A DNA stretch of 64,000 bases from Pseudoalteromonas lipolytica (GTDB lineage Bacteria > Pseudomonadota > Gammaproteobacteria > Enterobacterales > Alteromonadaceae), in the NCBI RefSeq assembly GCF_900116435.1, contig NZ_FPAZ01000006.1:1-64000 (forward strand), given 5' to 3'. This document shows positions 1 through 7,776 of the stretch, one piece after another. The notes below the pieces were generated by a model that searched no databases, was not told where the DNA came from, and saw nothing but the letters and a program-made list of their open reading frames with translations. Each line of letters opens with the position of its first letter. Within the stretch, counting starts at the first letter, position 1. Position numbers and translations under genes: made by a program.

Positions 1-65
1 TCGACTTGCATGTGTTAGGCCTGCCGCCAGCGTTCAATCTGAGCCATGATCAAACTCTTCAATTA
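1..65 (-). rRNA. 16S ribosomal RNA, 5' end (partial)
   Basis: The reverse complement of the first 65 bases carries the conserved start of bacterial 16S rRNA: TTGAAGAGTTTGATCATGGC, then the AACGCTGGCGGCAGGCCTAACACATGCAAGTCGA block (seen in parts). The gene runs off the left edge, so only its first ~65 nt are present. The form is typical of Gammaproteobacteria. The mature 5' end is placed by analogy with E. coli and may be off by a few bases. Confidence 0.97.
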
Positions 66-303
66 AAAGTTTTTTCTGTCCTTCCCATTAAGGGAGCGGA
101 CATGCTCAATGAATTCTGAATTTATTTAACATCTTTCGATGTTGAATTGACTGTGCTGAAATAAGTAAACTTATTTCCGTTGGTCACTCACTTTCCATTA
201 AAGGAAAAAACATTGAGACTCTAAATTTGTTTGCGTTACTACCTAAGTAGCTTCGCTGTTAGAACTCAATCTGCACGAGTGCCCACACAGATGATTGCTT
301 TAT

Positions 304-317
304 ATTGTTAAAGAACG
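304..317 (-). promoter_or_regulatory. boxA antitermination element in the rRNA leader
   Basis: On the minus strand the leader reads GTTCTTTAACAAT, matching the boxA core (GCTCTTTAACAA) of E. coli rrn leaders, where NusB/NusE load the antitermination complex. It lies between the proximal promoter and 16S, as expected. NusB itself is encoded at 18913-19323 in this window. Confidence 0.8.
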
Positions 318-350
318 TTTCGAGTTGCTTTCGCGTCTCGAGGGATGCGT

Positions 351-378
351 ATAATACATCCTTAATTTTTCGAGTCAA
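351..378 (-). promoter_or_regulatory. rRNA operon promoter P2 (proximal)
   Basis: Minus strand: -35 TTGACT (378-373), a 16-nt spacer and -10 TATTAT (356-351). It lies about 290 nt upstream of the 16S 5' end and just upstream of boxA. It is the second of two tandem sigma-70 promoters, the usual rrn arrangement. Confidence 0.75.
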
Positions 379-486
379 CACTTAATTTTAAACTTTCTTT
401 CGAAGACTTAAAACCGAAGTTTTACTTAACTCTCTGCTACGTTGTTCAGCGTCTTTCGTTGCTGCCCGCCGTGTCAGTGGATGCGC

Positions 487-514
487 ATTATAGGGAGATG
501 GATTTTTTACGCAA
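487..514 (-). promoter_or_regulatory. rRNA operon promoter P1 (distal)
   Basis: Minus strand: -35 TTGCGT (514-509), 16-nt spacer, perfect -10 TATAAT (492-487) followed by the GC-rich discriminator GCGC typical of stringently controlled rrn P1 promoters. The upstream sequence (515-560) is A/T-rich, compatible with an UP element. Between here and the gene ending at 719 (515-718) I see only this A/T-rich DNA and the cnoX terminator. Confidence 0.8.
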
Positions 515-669
515 GCACTTTTTTGCAGAAAACTACTAAAAACTTACCTTTCGCGCAAAAAACAAGCTAAAGGCAGTAAAAAACACAGTTTACTGTACAA
601 AATACAGCCAACTTTTCTCGAGAGGATCTTAAGTATTATCGAAATTAGGTAATAAGCAAGTTTTAAAAA

Positions 670-704
670 TAAAAAAAGCGCCCTTATTTAAATGACGCTT
701 TCTT
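670..704 (-). terminator. Rho-independent terminator of cnoX
   Basis: An inverted repeat (AAAGCG at 675-680 against CGCTTT at 696-701) lies just past the cnoX stop on the minus strand and is followed by a run of seven or more U residues. The stem is short, hence moderate confidence. Confidence 0.55.
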
Positions 705-718
705 TCATTTTCTAAATA

Positions 719-1576
719 TTAATACAAGATACTGTAGAGTTTACGACGATACTTTGAAGCTAACGCATCACCATCTGGTAATGAAGCAATAATTTCTAGG
801 TATGTTGGTTTTGCATCTGCAAAGTTTAGATCTTTCTTAAGTACATTAAACAATAACTCTAATGCTTCTTCTTTGCGCCCTGCTCCATTAAATGCATTAC
901 TTAATTCCAGCTTTATTTCTAAATCGTTCGGGTACTTTTCTACTTTTACTTGTAACGCTTTTATCTCTGGTGAGTCTGTTGCTGCCAATGCCTGCTCACA
1001 TTTAGCTTTAATGTTTGTAAAATAAGCATCGCGCTCGCTTTCATCAACTGAATCTAATAAAGCTTGCGCATCATCTAATTTATGAATTTGAATACAAATA
1101 TCCGCGAGCACTAATTTTACGCGCGTATGACTTGGGTCTAGCTCATACGCTTTCTTGGCATAATTAAAAGCATTGTTTAGATCTTGATTAATTAAGGCTT
1201 GTTTAGCTTGCTCAAGTAATAACTCATGTTGTGCAGGTAAATGCTTTGCAAGCGCATCACGAATTTGCTGCTCAGACTGTGCGCCTGGCAACATATCAAC
1301 AGGAGCAGCATCTTTTAGCAATACTAATGTAGGCAAAGCTTGCAAGCCAATTTGTTGTGCCAATTGCGACGCCAGCGCTTGTTCCACATCACAGTCTAGT
1401 GTTGCTACTAATAAATGCTCACCATATTCACTGGCTATTTTCTCTAAAATTGCAGCTTGCTGATGACATTCTGGGTTTTGTGCAGAATAAAAACTAAGTA
1501 GCACTATTTTTTCTGAAGATGTTTCACCCAATGCTTGCTGCAGATTCTGCGGTGTAAGATTTATCATATTGTTCAT
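719..1576 (-). CDS. cnoX: CnoX/YbbN-type thioredoxin-TPR co-chaperone
   Basis: 285 aa. Residues ~1-110 form a thioredoxin fold and ~115-285 hold TPR-like helices (LIN...NNAFNYAKKAYELDPSH). This is the architecture of E. coli CnoX (YbbN), a cytoplasmic holdase that protects proteins from oxidation and hands them to GroEL and DnaK. The thioredoxin active site reads NPEC (C37), lacking the first Cys of CxxC, as in E. coli CnoX (SxxC), so it should not act as a classical disulfide reductase. A second Cys, C62 (LDCD), sits where E. coli has its second cysteine. The start may be residue 1 or M4. It is transcribed toward the rRNA promoter region and is closed by its own terminator. Confidence 0.88.
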   Translation of the reverse strand: MNNMINLTPQNLQQALGETSSEKIVLLSFYSAQNPECHQQAAILEKIASEYGEHLLVATLDCDVEQALASQLAQQIGLQALPTLVLLKDAAPVDMLPGAQSEQQIRDALAKHLPAQHELLLEQAKQALINQDLNNAFNYAKKAYELDPSHTRVKLVLADICIQIHKLDDAQALLDSVDESERDAYFTNIKAKCEQALAATDSPEIKALQVKVEKYPNDLEIKLELSNAFNGAGRKEEALELLFNVLKKDLNFADAKPTYLEIIASLPDGDALASKYRRKLYSILY

Positions 1577-1659
1577 GTGATCGATTGCACTATATATTCA
1601 TTTAGGTTTTTATATGGTGACGAACATAACAATTACAAGCCCACTCAGTCGAGGTCATT

Positions 1660-2970
1660 ATGAAATTATCGCGCATATGTGCTGCATTAGTACTCCTTAG
1701 TCCACTTGCTCACGCCGCATCATTGGATTTAAATCTAACGCAATCAATGCCAAATATCGAAAAGCTTTATTTAGATTTACATCAAACACCCGAATTGTCT
1801 TATCACGAAAAGCAAACAGGTCAAAAACTAGCAAAAGAACTTAAAAAGCTTGGTTTTACTGTGACTGATAATGTGGGTGGTTACGGGGTTGTAGGCCTTT
1901 ATAAAAATGGTGAAGGCCCAACTATCATGATCCGCACAGATACTGACGGATTACCTATTGTTGAACAAACGGGAAAGCCTTACGCTTCTAAAGTCACTGT
2001 GAAAAATGACAGCGGTGCGACTGTTGGTGTGATGCATGGTTGTGGCCATGATATCCATATGAGCTCTTTTATTGGGACCGCAGAGCAATTAATATCTCAC
2101 AAAGATCAATGGCAAGGCACGCTAATGATGGTAGCACAGCCCGCTGAAGAAGTTGGTGGCGGTGCAAAAGCCATGCTAAAAGAAGGACTTTTCTCTCAAT
2201 ATCCGACCCCAGATCATGTCATTGCGCTGCATGTTAGTGCGAGCGTCCCTGCGGGGAAAGTGAGTATGAAAAATGAATATACCATGGCCAGTGTTGACTC
2301 TGTAGATATCACTGTAAAAGGTAAAGGGGGCCATGGTGCTTACCCACATACAACAATTGACCCCGTTGTTATCGCTTCGCGCATTGTTTTAGCATTACAA
2401 ACAATAACCAGTCGCGAGCTTTCTCCATTAGAACCCTCGGTCATTACTGTTGGCTCTATTCATGGTGGTTCTAAACATAATGTCATTTCTGATGAAGTAA
2501 AACTGCAATTAACACTTCGCAGCTATAATCCCGAAGTACGTTTGCAGCAAATTGCGGCGATTAAACGAATTAGTAAAGGTATTGCACTGAGTGCTGGCTT
2601 GGATGAAAGCTTAATCCCAGAGGTATACGTTCATGAAGATGAGTCTATTCCATCGACTTATAATAATCCCGCACAAACAAATGTTGTACGTAATGCGATT
2701 TCCAGTGCACTTGGTGAAGAAAATGTACTTGATGCAGATGCAGTAATGGCAGGTGAAGATTTTGGTTTGTATGGCCGTACAGAGCACCATGTCCCTATCA
2801 CGCTATTTTGGTTAGGGGGTGTCGAACCTAACCAGTACAATGATGCAATAAAATCGGGTAGCACTTTACCTTCACTGCACTCCAGTAAATTTGCGCCAGA
2901 TTATAAAAAAGCCCTACCCACAGGAATAACTGCGATGAGCAACGCCGCTGTCGCATTATTCAATCAATAA
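1660..2970 (+). CDS. Secreted M20-family amidohydrolase (aminoacylase/hippurate hydrolase type)
   Basis: 436 aa with a Sec signal peptide (cleavage after ~residue 19, LAHA|ASL). Metallopeptidase M20D features are present: RTDTDGLP, MHGCGHDIHM (metal-binding Cys/His cluster), AQPAEEVGGGA (catalytic Glu pair), the dimerisation-domain motif KGKGGHGAYPH, and a C-terminal HSSKFAPDY. The family hydrolyses N-acyl amino acids or similar amides; the exact substrate cannot be read from sequence. A signal peptide points to the periplasm. It is a single-gene unit convergent with topB, with a shared hairpin between them. Confidence 0.85.
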   Translation: MKLSRICAALVLLSPLAHAASLDLNLTQSMPNIEKLYLDLHQTPELSYHEKQTGQKLAKELKKLGFTVTDNVGGYGVVGLYKNGEGPTIMIRTDTDGLPIVEQTGKPYASKVTVKNDSGATVGVMHGCGHDIHMSSFIGTAEQLISHKDQWQGTLMMVAQPAEEVGGGAKAMLKEGLFSQYPTPDHVIALHVSASVPAGKVSMKNEYTMASVDSVDITVKGKGGHGAYPHTTIDPVVIASRIVLALQTITSRELSPLEPSVITVGSIHGGSKHNVISDEVKLQLTLRSYNPEVRLQQIAAIKRISKGIALSAGLDESLIPEVYVHEDESIPSTYNNPAQTNVVRNAISSALGEENVLDADAVMAGEDFGLYGRTEHHVPITLFWLGGVEPNQYNDAIKSGSTLPSLHSSKFAPDYKKALPTGITAMSNAAVALFNQ

Positions 2971-2976
2971 CTGTTT

Positions 2977-3006
2977 TAAGGCTAAGCTGGCTTAGCCTTA
3001 GATTTT
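2977..3006. terminator. Hairpin between convergent M20 hydrolase and topB genes
   Basis: A perfect 10-bp stem (TAAGGCTAAG / CTTAGCCTTA, 2977-3000) with a 4-nt loop overlaps the topB stop codon. On the plus strand it is followed by GATTTTGCTTTT, a weak U tract; on the minus strand by AAAACAG. Probably a bidirectional terminator, weak by sequence. Confidence 0.5.
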
Positions 3007-4892
3007 GCTTTTCTTTTAAAACGCCGCTTAGGTGGCGTTTTTGGTAGTTGCGCGAATACCTGGCTATCGCAGTGTTTGGCTTGTTCAACAAGTTGCTGCA
3101 ATTCATCAAGTAGCGGTGTTAAAAATTGCTGATAACTCATTTGCTGTTCAGCAATGTTACTCAAAGAAGCTTCCCACTTCGCTGTTAAATCAGGACTCGC
3201 TAACGCAAGAGGTAAGGCACTTATAAGCGCTTGCCCTGTTTCTGTAGCAATAATACTTTTACCTTGGCGTTTTAGAAAACGTCGTTTAAAGAGTAACTCA
3301 ATAATGCCCGCTCGCGTGGCCTCTGTTCCAAGTCCATCAGTTTCTTTCAGTATTTTTTTGATTTCTGAATCTTTTACATAACGACTAATGCCCGTCATAG
3401 CACTTAATAGAGTGGCGTCTGTGAAATGCGCGGGCGGTGACGTCATTTTGTCAACGAGCTGAGCTTCGTAACAATGCAGTTGCTGGCCTTTTTCTAATGG
3501 AGGAAGTGTTTGTTCGTCTTTTAATTCTGTTTTACCCATTAATGCTTTAAAGCCCAGACTAACATCTTGCTTAGCTGTTGTTTTAAAAAGCCCGCCCGCA
3601 ATCATCACACTCACTTTGGTTTCATTAAAAATATAATCTGGATAAAACTGAGCTAAATATTGACGACAAATAAGTCTATAAACCTTTTGCTCATCGGCAT
3701 TTAAGGCTGCAGTACGTAATTGTTTAACTGTTGGCACTATCGCATGATGCGCAGCGACCTTGCTATCATTAAAACATTTACTTCGCTTACTGCTATCAGC
3801 TTTATTGCATGCTTCATTAGGTTGTCCATTATTATGCGCAATTGCAGCAATAATGCCCGCAGCCTCACGGTGATGATCTTTTGGTAAGTAACGATTATCT
3901 GAACGAGGATAAGTAATTAATTTATGGCGCTCGTATAAATTTTGGCAGATATCGAGCACACTTTGTGCTGGCATCGAAAACGCTTTTGCTGCATCTATTT
4001 GTAAAGCGGATAAGTTATAAGGCAAAGGTGCTTGTTGTTTTTTTTGCTTTTGCTCAAGTTCTGATACCGTTGCTGGCTGGTCAGTTATTCGCGATACAAC
4101 ATTTTCTGCAAGCCCTCGGTGCAACACGCGACCTTCGTCATCTTGATACGGCTCACACGCTTTACTCGGTTGCCACTTAGCTGTAAATGTTTGCTGGTTT
4201 TGGGTTTTTAGATGGGCCAATACTTCATAAAAAGGCTTGGCTGTAAAATTAGCAATTTCATTATCACGGTTGACGACTAAACCTAAAATAGGCGTTTGCA
4301 CACGGCCAACAGATAACACATTACCAAATCCAGCTTTTTGACCGGCTAATGTATAAGCACGAGTCAAATTCATGCCAAATAACCAGTCAGCGCGTGAACG
4401 AGCCAAAGCAGAGACACTTAATGGAATAAACTCGCGATTAGACCGCAAATTATTGAGTGCTTTTTTTACTGCATTTAAGTTTAAATCGCTGATTAGTAAA
4501 CGTTGTATTTGCTGTTTTTTTGCTTGGCTAAGTTTAACTTGATCGATCACTTGATCGACAAGTAATTGCCCTTCGCGGTCAGGATCGCCTGCGTGTACAA
4601 TCTGAGTAGCCTGTTTGATTAACTTTTTTAAAACGGTAAGTTGTTTGCGCGTTTTTGGTTTTGGCTTTAGTTGCCATTGCTCTGGCACGATAGGTAAATG
4701 TTCAAAACGCCATTTTTTAAAGCGTTCATCGTACTCATCAGGTTCCGCTTGCTCAAGTAAATGACCTATACACCATGAAACACAATCACCATTGGCAAGT
4801 TCAATAAAACCATCCTGCTTTTTTTGAGGTTTTGGCAGCGCATCTGCTATAGCGCGTGCTAAAGAAGGTTTTTCGGCAATGTAAAGTTTCAT
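2982..4892 (-). CDS. topB: DNA topoisomerase III
   Basis: 636 aa, close to E. coli TopB. This type IA topoisomerase decatenates DNA and resolves recombination intermediates with RecQ. It starts MKLYIAEKPSLARAIADALP, the TopB signature. The Toprim acidic cluster is GDPDREGQLL; the active-site Tyr is in LITYPRSDNRYLP (near residue 328). The C-terminus is a lysine/arginine-rich tail (KRRFKRKAKSKAK) in place of a zinc-ribbon domain. A LexA-type box sits 14 bp upstream of the start, so the gene is probably SOS-inducible. Confidence 0.95.
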   Translation of the reverse strand: MKLYIAEKPSLARAIADALPKPQKKQDGFIELANGDCVSWCIGHLLEQAEPDEYDERFKKWRFEHLPIVPEQWQLKPKPKTRKQLTVLKKLIKQATQIVHAGDPDREGQLLVDQVIDQVKLSQAKKQQIQRLLISDLNLNAVKKALNNLRSNREFIPLSVSALARSRADWLFGMNLTRAYTLAGQKAGFGNVLSVGRVQTPILGLVVNRDNEIANFTAKPFYEVLAHLKTQNQQTFTAKWQPSKACEPYQDDEGRVLHRGLAENVVSRITDQPATVSELEQKQKKQQAPLPYNLSALQIDAAKAFSMPAQSVLDICQNLYERHKLITYPRSDNRYLPKDHHREAAGIIAAIAHNNGQPNEACNKADSSKRSKCFNDSKVAAHHAIVPTVKQLRTAALNADEQKVYRLICRQYLAQFYPDYIFNETKVSVMIAGGLFKTTAKQDVSLGFKALMGKTELKDEQTLPPLEKGQQLHCYEAQLVDKMTSPPAHFTDATLLSAMTGISRYVKDSEIKKILKETDGLGTEATRAGIIELLFKRRFLKRQGKSIIATETGQALISALPLALASPDLTAKWEASLSNIAEQQMSYQQFLTPLLDELQQLVEQAKHCDSQVFAQLPKTPPKRRFKRKAKSKAKPA

Positions 4893-4906
4893 AAAGCAAC
4901 ACTGGA

Positions 4907-4926
4907 TACTGTTTATATGAACAGTA
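4907..4926 (-). promoter_or_regulatory. LexA (SOS) box upstream of topB
   Basis: TACTGTTTATATGAACAGTA: the CTGT-N8-ACAG core is intact and the flanking TA pairs are also right, matching the gammaproteobacterial LexA consensus (TACTGTATATATATACAGTA). The site is 14 bp upstream of the topB start codon, where bound LexA would block the promoter or its escape. Confidence 0.82.
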
Positions 4927-4958
4927 GTCTAGCATAGGGTTTTTAACTTAGGAATAAG

Positions 4959-5435
4959 TTAAGCGTGCTTTGCTCGCCGTGTTAGTAAGTAAATCAGTGG
5001 TAAATAACACACAATAACAGTAGCAATATTAATGAGAGGCAGCAGCGTCTTATACATATATGTGCTGTACGATAAGTCCCAAAGGTGGCGATCGACTAAA
5101 CGAAAGAGTTGTAAAATAGGGGCCATAATAACAACAAGTTGACCCAATACACTCTGCCACAAATAAACTTTATCTTTGATCCCTAAATACGCAATTACAG
5201 CCATCCAAGCAATATCATTGAAAGCCCACACTACATAGCGCCAGACATAAATATCATCAAAACCACGTAAATGGTCATGAATCAACGTGCCGTATAAAAA
5301 GAAGCAGGCTGTGATTAGTGCAAACCGAAAGGCAAACCAGTCTTTTTGTAGATAGAAAACGAAAATAGCTGGGCTCAACATGAATACCCAGCTATTATTT
5401 AATATTGATATGATGGAGCCAAACCAATCAGGCAA
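4959..5435 (-). CDS. Unknown small integral membrane protein (TTG start)
   Basis: 158 aa. The start is TTG at 5435, supported by a strong ribosome site (AAGGTAGG) a few bases upstream and by no better ATG. It has four or five hydrophobic segments (about residues 14-32, 36-52, 68-90, 94-110, 130-150) with Trp/Tyr-rich loops (DDIYVWRYVVWAFNDIAWM) and a positive tail (TRRAKHA), so the C-terminus is probably cytoplasmic. I do not recognise the family. It lies 11 bp after a 23-codon ORF and downstream of pomAB, on the same strand. Confidence 0.7.
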   Translation of the reverse strand: MPDWFGSIISILNNSWVFMLSPAIFVFYLQKDWFAFRFALITACFFLYGTLIHDHLRGFDDIYVWRYVVWAFNDIAWMAVIAYLGIKDKVYLWQSVLGQLVVIMAPILQLFRLVDRHLWDLSYSTYMYKTLLPLINIATVIVCYLPLIYLLTRRAKHA

Positions 5436-5446
5436 AATTACCTACC

Positions 5447-5518
5447 TTAATCAGTTTTATCATCATCATCACCACTACCATTACCTGGCATGTAGCAGTA
5501 CTTATCTATTTTTTTCAT
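5447..5518 (-). CDS. Candidate 23-aa acidic small protein
   Basis: A 23-codon ORF with ATG at 5518 and TAA at 5447. It begins MKKIDKYCYMPGN and ends GSGDDDDKTD, so it has a basic N-terminus, one Cys and an acidic tail. A GGAG ribosome site sits about 8 nt upstream. The ORF ends 11 bp before the TTG start of the membrane protein, and the latter's ribosome site overlaps its stop, consistent with translational coupling. It is too short for statistical support. It could instead be a leader peptide for the membrane-protein gene. Confidence 0.45.
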   Translation of the reverse strand: MKKIDKYCYMPGNGSGDDDDKTD

Positions 5519-5526
5519 TTGTATAC

Positions 5527-5563
5527 TCCATTACATCTGTTAACGAAGTTTTACTGTAATGGA
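5527..5563 (-). other. Stem-loop between pomB and the 23-aa ORF
   Basis: A perfect 8-bp inverted repeat (TCCATTAC 5527-5534 / GTAATGGA 5556-5563). On the minus-strand RNA its 3' arm contains the GGA of the GGAG ribosome site of the 23-codon ORF, so folding would sequester that site. There is no U tract, so it is not a clear terminator of pomAB. Confidence 0.5.
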
Positions 5564-5564
5564 T

Positions 5565-6488
5565 TTATGGTCTCACATCAATAGGGTCTGACTCGTGCGC
5601 TTTACCCTGCATTATAGAGATCTCGACACGTCGATTACGTCGGCGATCTTCATCGGTCACATTGGGAACAAGCGGCCGTGTTTCAGCATGCCCGACAACC
5701 ACCATGCGCGACTTATCAAAACCTGAGGCTTTTTCCATTTCACTGGCAACCGCCACCGCTCTTTTCGAAGATAAATCCCAGTTATTGGTGTATAGCTCAT
5801 TAGAAACCTGAAAATCATCGGTATGGCCAGACACCGTAATTTCACCAGGTACGTCTTTAAGTAAGGTCGCTATATCACGAATGATAGGTTTAAATTTAGG
5901 CTGTAAAAATGCGCTGCCCGATGGGAACGAGCCATTTTCACGAATACGGATAATAATTTGCTGACCAAGCGACTCAAGCTCAATCGCCCCATCCATAATC
6001 TGTTGCTCTAATTGCTGAGCAATTTTTTTCACAAGCTCATTAGTTTGCTCTTGATCAGCCGCTGAAATTGACTGCTCCATCGCTTGCTCTTGCGCTGTAC
6101 TTTGCGATTCACCACCGCGCTTGTTACCTCGTTGCTCTTGGCGACCACCAGCAGAGCTTTCATCACCCGCTTGAAACTCTAACATTTGCTGAGTCATTTC
6201 AACGGTTTGTTGTTGAATCGTTTCAATCGGCGTGGGCTCAGGTTTACCTGGCGTGAACTCCATTGCAATCACCGAGGTTCCTTTGGGAATATCTTTTACT
6301 TCAATCTTATTTTGCACACCAAAAGCAAACTTCATCGAGCCTGCTATTTGCTTAAACTTAAGTACATCCATTTCAGAGAAAGCAAGTAAGAGTACAAAGA
6401 AGCACATTAATAACGACATTAAGTCAGCAAATGTGCCCATCCAAGCTGGCAGGCCAGGGGGCGGACATTTGCACTCTTGATCAGACAT
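5565..6488 (-). CDS. pomB: Sodium-type flagellar stator protein PomB (MotB family)
   Basis: 307 aa. The N-terminus is CPPPGLPAWMGTFADLMSLLMCFFVLLLAF: one membrane helix with the ion-binding Asp (D22) in TFADLM, as in Vibrio PomB. A Gln/Glu-rich linker (~95-150) follows, then an OmpA-like peptidoglycan-binding domain (~160-300; VSGHTDD, NWDLSSKRA). With PomA it forms the stator that couples ion flow to flagellar rotation; the PomB-like N-terminus suggests Na+. It starts 2 bp after the pomA stop, with GAGGAG at the end of pomA as ribosome site, so the pair is one operon. Confidence 0.93.
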   Translation of the reverse strand: MSDQECKCPPPGLPAWMGTFADLMSLLMCFFVLLLAFSEMDVLKFKQIAGSMKFAFGVQNKIEVKDIPKGTSVIAMEFTPGKPEPTPIETIQQQTVEMTQQMLEFQAGDESSAGGRQEQRGNKRGGESQSTAQEQAMEQSISAADQEQTNELVKKIAQQLEQQIMDGAIELESLGQQIIIRIRENGSFPSGSAFLQPKFKPIIRDIATLLKDVPGEITVSGHTDDFQVSNELYTNNWDLSSKRAVAVASEMEKASGFDKSRMVVVGHAETRPLVPNVTDEDRRRNRRVEISIMQGKAHESDPIDVRP

Positions 6489-6490
6489 GC

Positions 6491-7258
6491 CTACTCCTCA
6501 GTATCTACTTTACGTTTAGATTCGGCTAAATAGTTTTTCAAAATCCCTTCAATTACTTTCGGGTTTTGACCATCTTGTATGCCTAAAACCGCATCCAAAA
6601 TGAGGCGCTGGTTTAGTGCTTCTTCGTCTTTACGAAGCTCAAGCTTTACCTGGATTGGAATAGCAATAACATTCGCTAAAAATGCACCGTATAAGGTGGT
6701 AAGTAAGGCCACCGCCATAGCAGGACCAATCGCTTTAGGGTCATCCATGTTTGATAACATCGCAACCAACCCTATCAGCGTACCAATCATACCCATTGCC
6801 GGGGCGATATCAGCAAGCGATTTAAATAAAGTGGCACCATGTTCATGACGTGCAGATGTCAAAGAAATATCTTTTTGTAGCGTAGCCCTCACAACATCGG
6901 CATCATGACCATCAACCAGCATATCAACCCCTTTTCGCATGAACGCATTGGGGATATCAGCCTCTTCCAGCGCGAGAAAGCCACCTTTACGTGCAGAGTC
7001 AGCTAGTTCAACTGCTTTTTCAATTAACTCTTCTGGAGATTCAATTTTGAACATGAAGGCTTTAGCTGCAACCTTCCCTATCCCCAAAAACTGTCCCATG
7101 GTGAAGTTTGATAACACAATAAAAATCGAGCCACCGAATACAATGACCACCGAAGGTGTGTTGTAAAACATTGCAACTTGGCCGTCACTACTTAACACCA
7201 TCGACATAGCAATTAAGCCTATGGCACCAAGAATACCTATTATGGTTGCTAAATCCAC
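6491..7258 (-). CDS. pomA: Sodium-type flagellar stator protein PomA (MotA family)
   Basis: 255 aa from a GTG start at 7258 (VDLATIIGILGAIG). This start aligns with PomA proteins, which begin MDLATL, and is placed 5 nt after a GGAGGGG ribosome site; a longer reading from 7288 lacks such support. It has four membrane segments, with the MotA/TolQ/ExbB signature in IAPAMGMIGTLIGLVAMLSNMDDPKAIGPAMAVALLTTLYGA. It surrounds the PomB dimer in the inner membrane. A sigma-28-like promoter lies 62 bp upstream. Confidence 0.94.
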   Translation of the reverse strand: MDLATIIGILGAIGLIAMSMVLSSDGQVAMFYNTPSVVIVFGGSIFIVLSNFTMGQFLGIGKVAAKAFMFKIESPEELIEKAVELADSARKGGFLALEEADIPNAFMRKGVDMLVDGHDADVVRATLQKDISLTSARHEHGATLFKSLADIAPAMGMIGTLIGLVAMLSNMDDPKAIGPAMAVALLTTLYGAFLANVIAIPIQVKLELRKDEEALNQRLILDAVLGIQDGQNPKVIEGILKNYLAESKRKVDTEE

Positions 7259-7319
7259 ATACCCCTCCAGAGGAAAATAACACGACACCCTCAGGCATCA
7301 AATTTTTATTATTAACTGC

Positions 7320-7346
7320 TTATCGGCAAGCAATTGAATTACTTAA
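7320..7346 (-). promoter_or_regulatory. Sigma-28 (FliA)-type promoter of pomAB
   Basis: On the minus strand: TTAAGTAA (7346-7339), exactly 11 nt, then GCCGATAA (7327-7320). The -10 element is a perfect match to the FliA consensus (TAAAGTTT-N11-GCCGATAA); the -35 matches 5 of 8. Its position 62 bp upstream of a flagellar stator operon makes chance unlikely. Confidence 0.75.
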
Positions 7347-7467
7347 ATCATTAAATGAATTAATTTTATTTTAATGTAAGATTTTTAAGCTACAAGTTTA
7401 AGCTGTATCTAAAAGCGTAAAAATAGCATATCGAAATCGCTTTATGCGTAAAAAAACACATCATTCT

Positions 7468-7496
7468 TTGACCTAGTTTAGCATTCCCCCTAAAAT
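7468..7496 (+). promoter_or_regulatory. Sigma-70 promoter of xseB-ispA
   Basis: TTGACC (7468-7473), 17-nt spacer, TAAAAT (7491-7496). Transcription would begin near 7503, giving a leader of ~27 nt before the xseB ATG. Confidence 0.7.
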
Positions 7497-7529
7497 TGGC
7501 CTCACTTTCTAATAGCTATCGAGGCCACA

Positions 7530-7772
7530 ATGGCGGCAAAGAAACCAGAAAACTTAAGCTTTGAAGAAGCGCTGGATGAATTATCTCAAATAGTTGTGCA
7601 AATGGAGCAAGGTGAACTGTCTTTAGAACAGTCACTTAAACAGTTTGAACGTGGTATTTCACTGGCAAATGCCTCATCAGGTAAATTACAGCAAGCAGAA
7701 CAAAAAGTGGCCATTTTAATGGGCAACGATAGCCAAGCTCCTCTGAGCAACTTTGATTCAAACCTGGACTAA
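7530..7772 (+). CDS. xseB: Exodeoxyribonuclease VII small subunit
   Basis: 80 aa. FEEALDELSQIVVQMEQGELSLEQSLKQFERGI is the XseB signature: a short helical protein that binds XseA to form the single-strand-specific exonuclease VII. GAGG lies 7 nt upstream of the ATG. It is the first gene of the xseB-ispA-dxs order conserved in gammaproteobacteria; ispA begins 4 bp after its stop or overlaps it. Confidence 0.95.
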   Translation: MAAKKPENLSFEEALDELSQIVVQMEQGELSLEQSLKQFERGISLANASSGKLQQAEQKVAILMGNDSQAPLSNFDSNLD

Positions 7773-7776
7773 TTCA

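Noticed and set aside
583-607. CTGT-ACAAAAT-ACAG, a possible third LexA box near the rRNA promoters
   Set aside because: The spacer is 7 nt instead of 8 and no start codon lies just downstream on either strand.
5457-5480. Plus-strand run of CAT/CAC codons that would read as poly-His
   Set aside because: It is the complement of the Asp/Gly codons of the minus-strand 23-codon ORF; no plus-strand gene context.
6491-7288. Longer PomA start at 7288
   Set aside because: The ten extra residues do not match PomA, and the GTG at 7258 has a GGAGGGG ribosome site at ideal distance.
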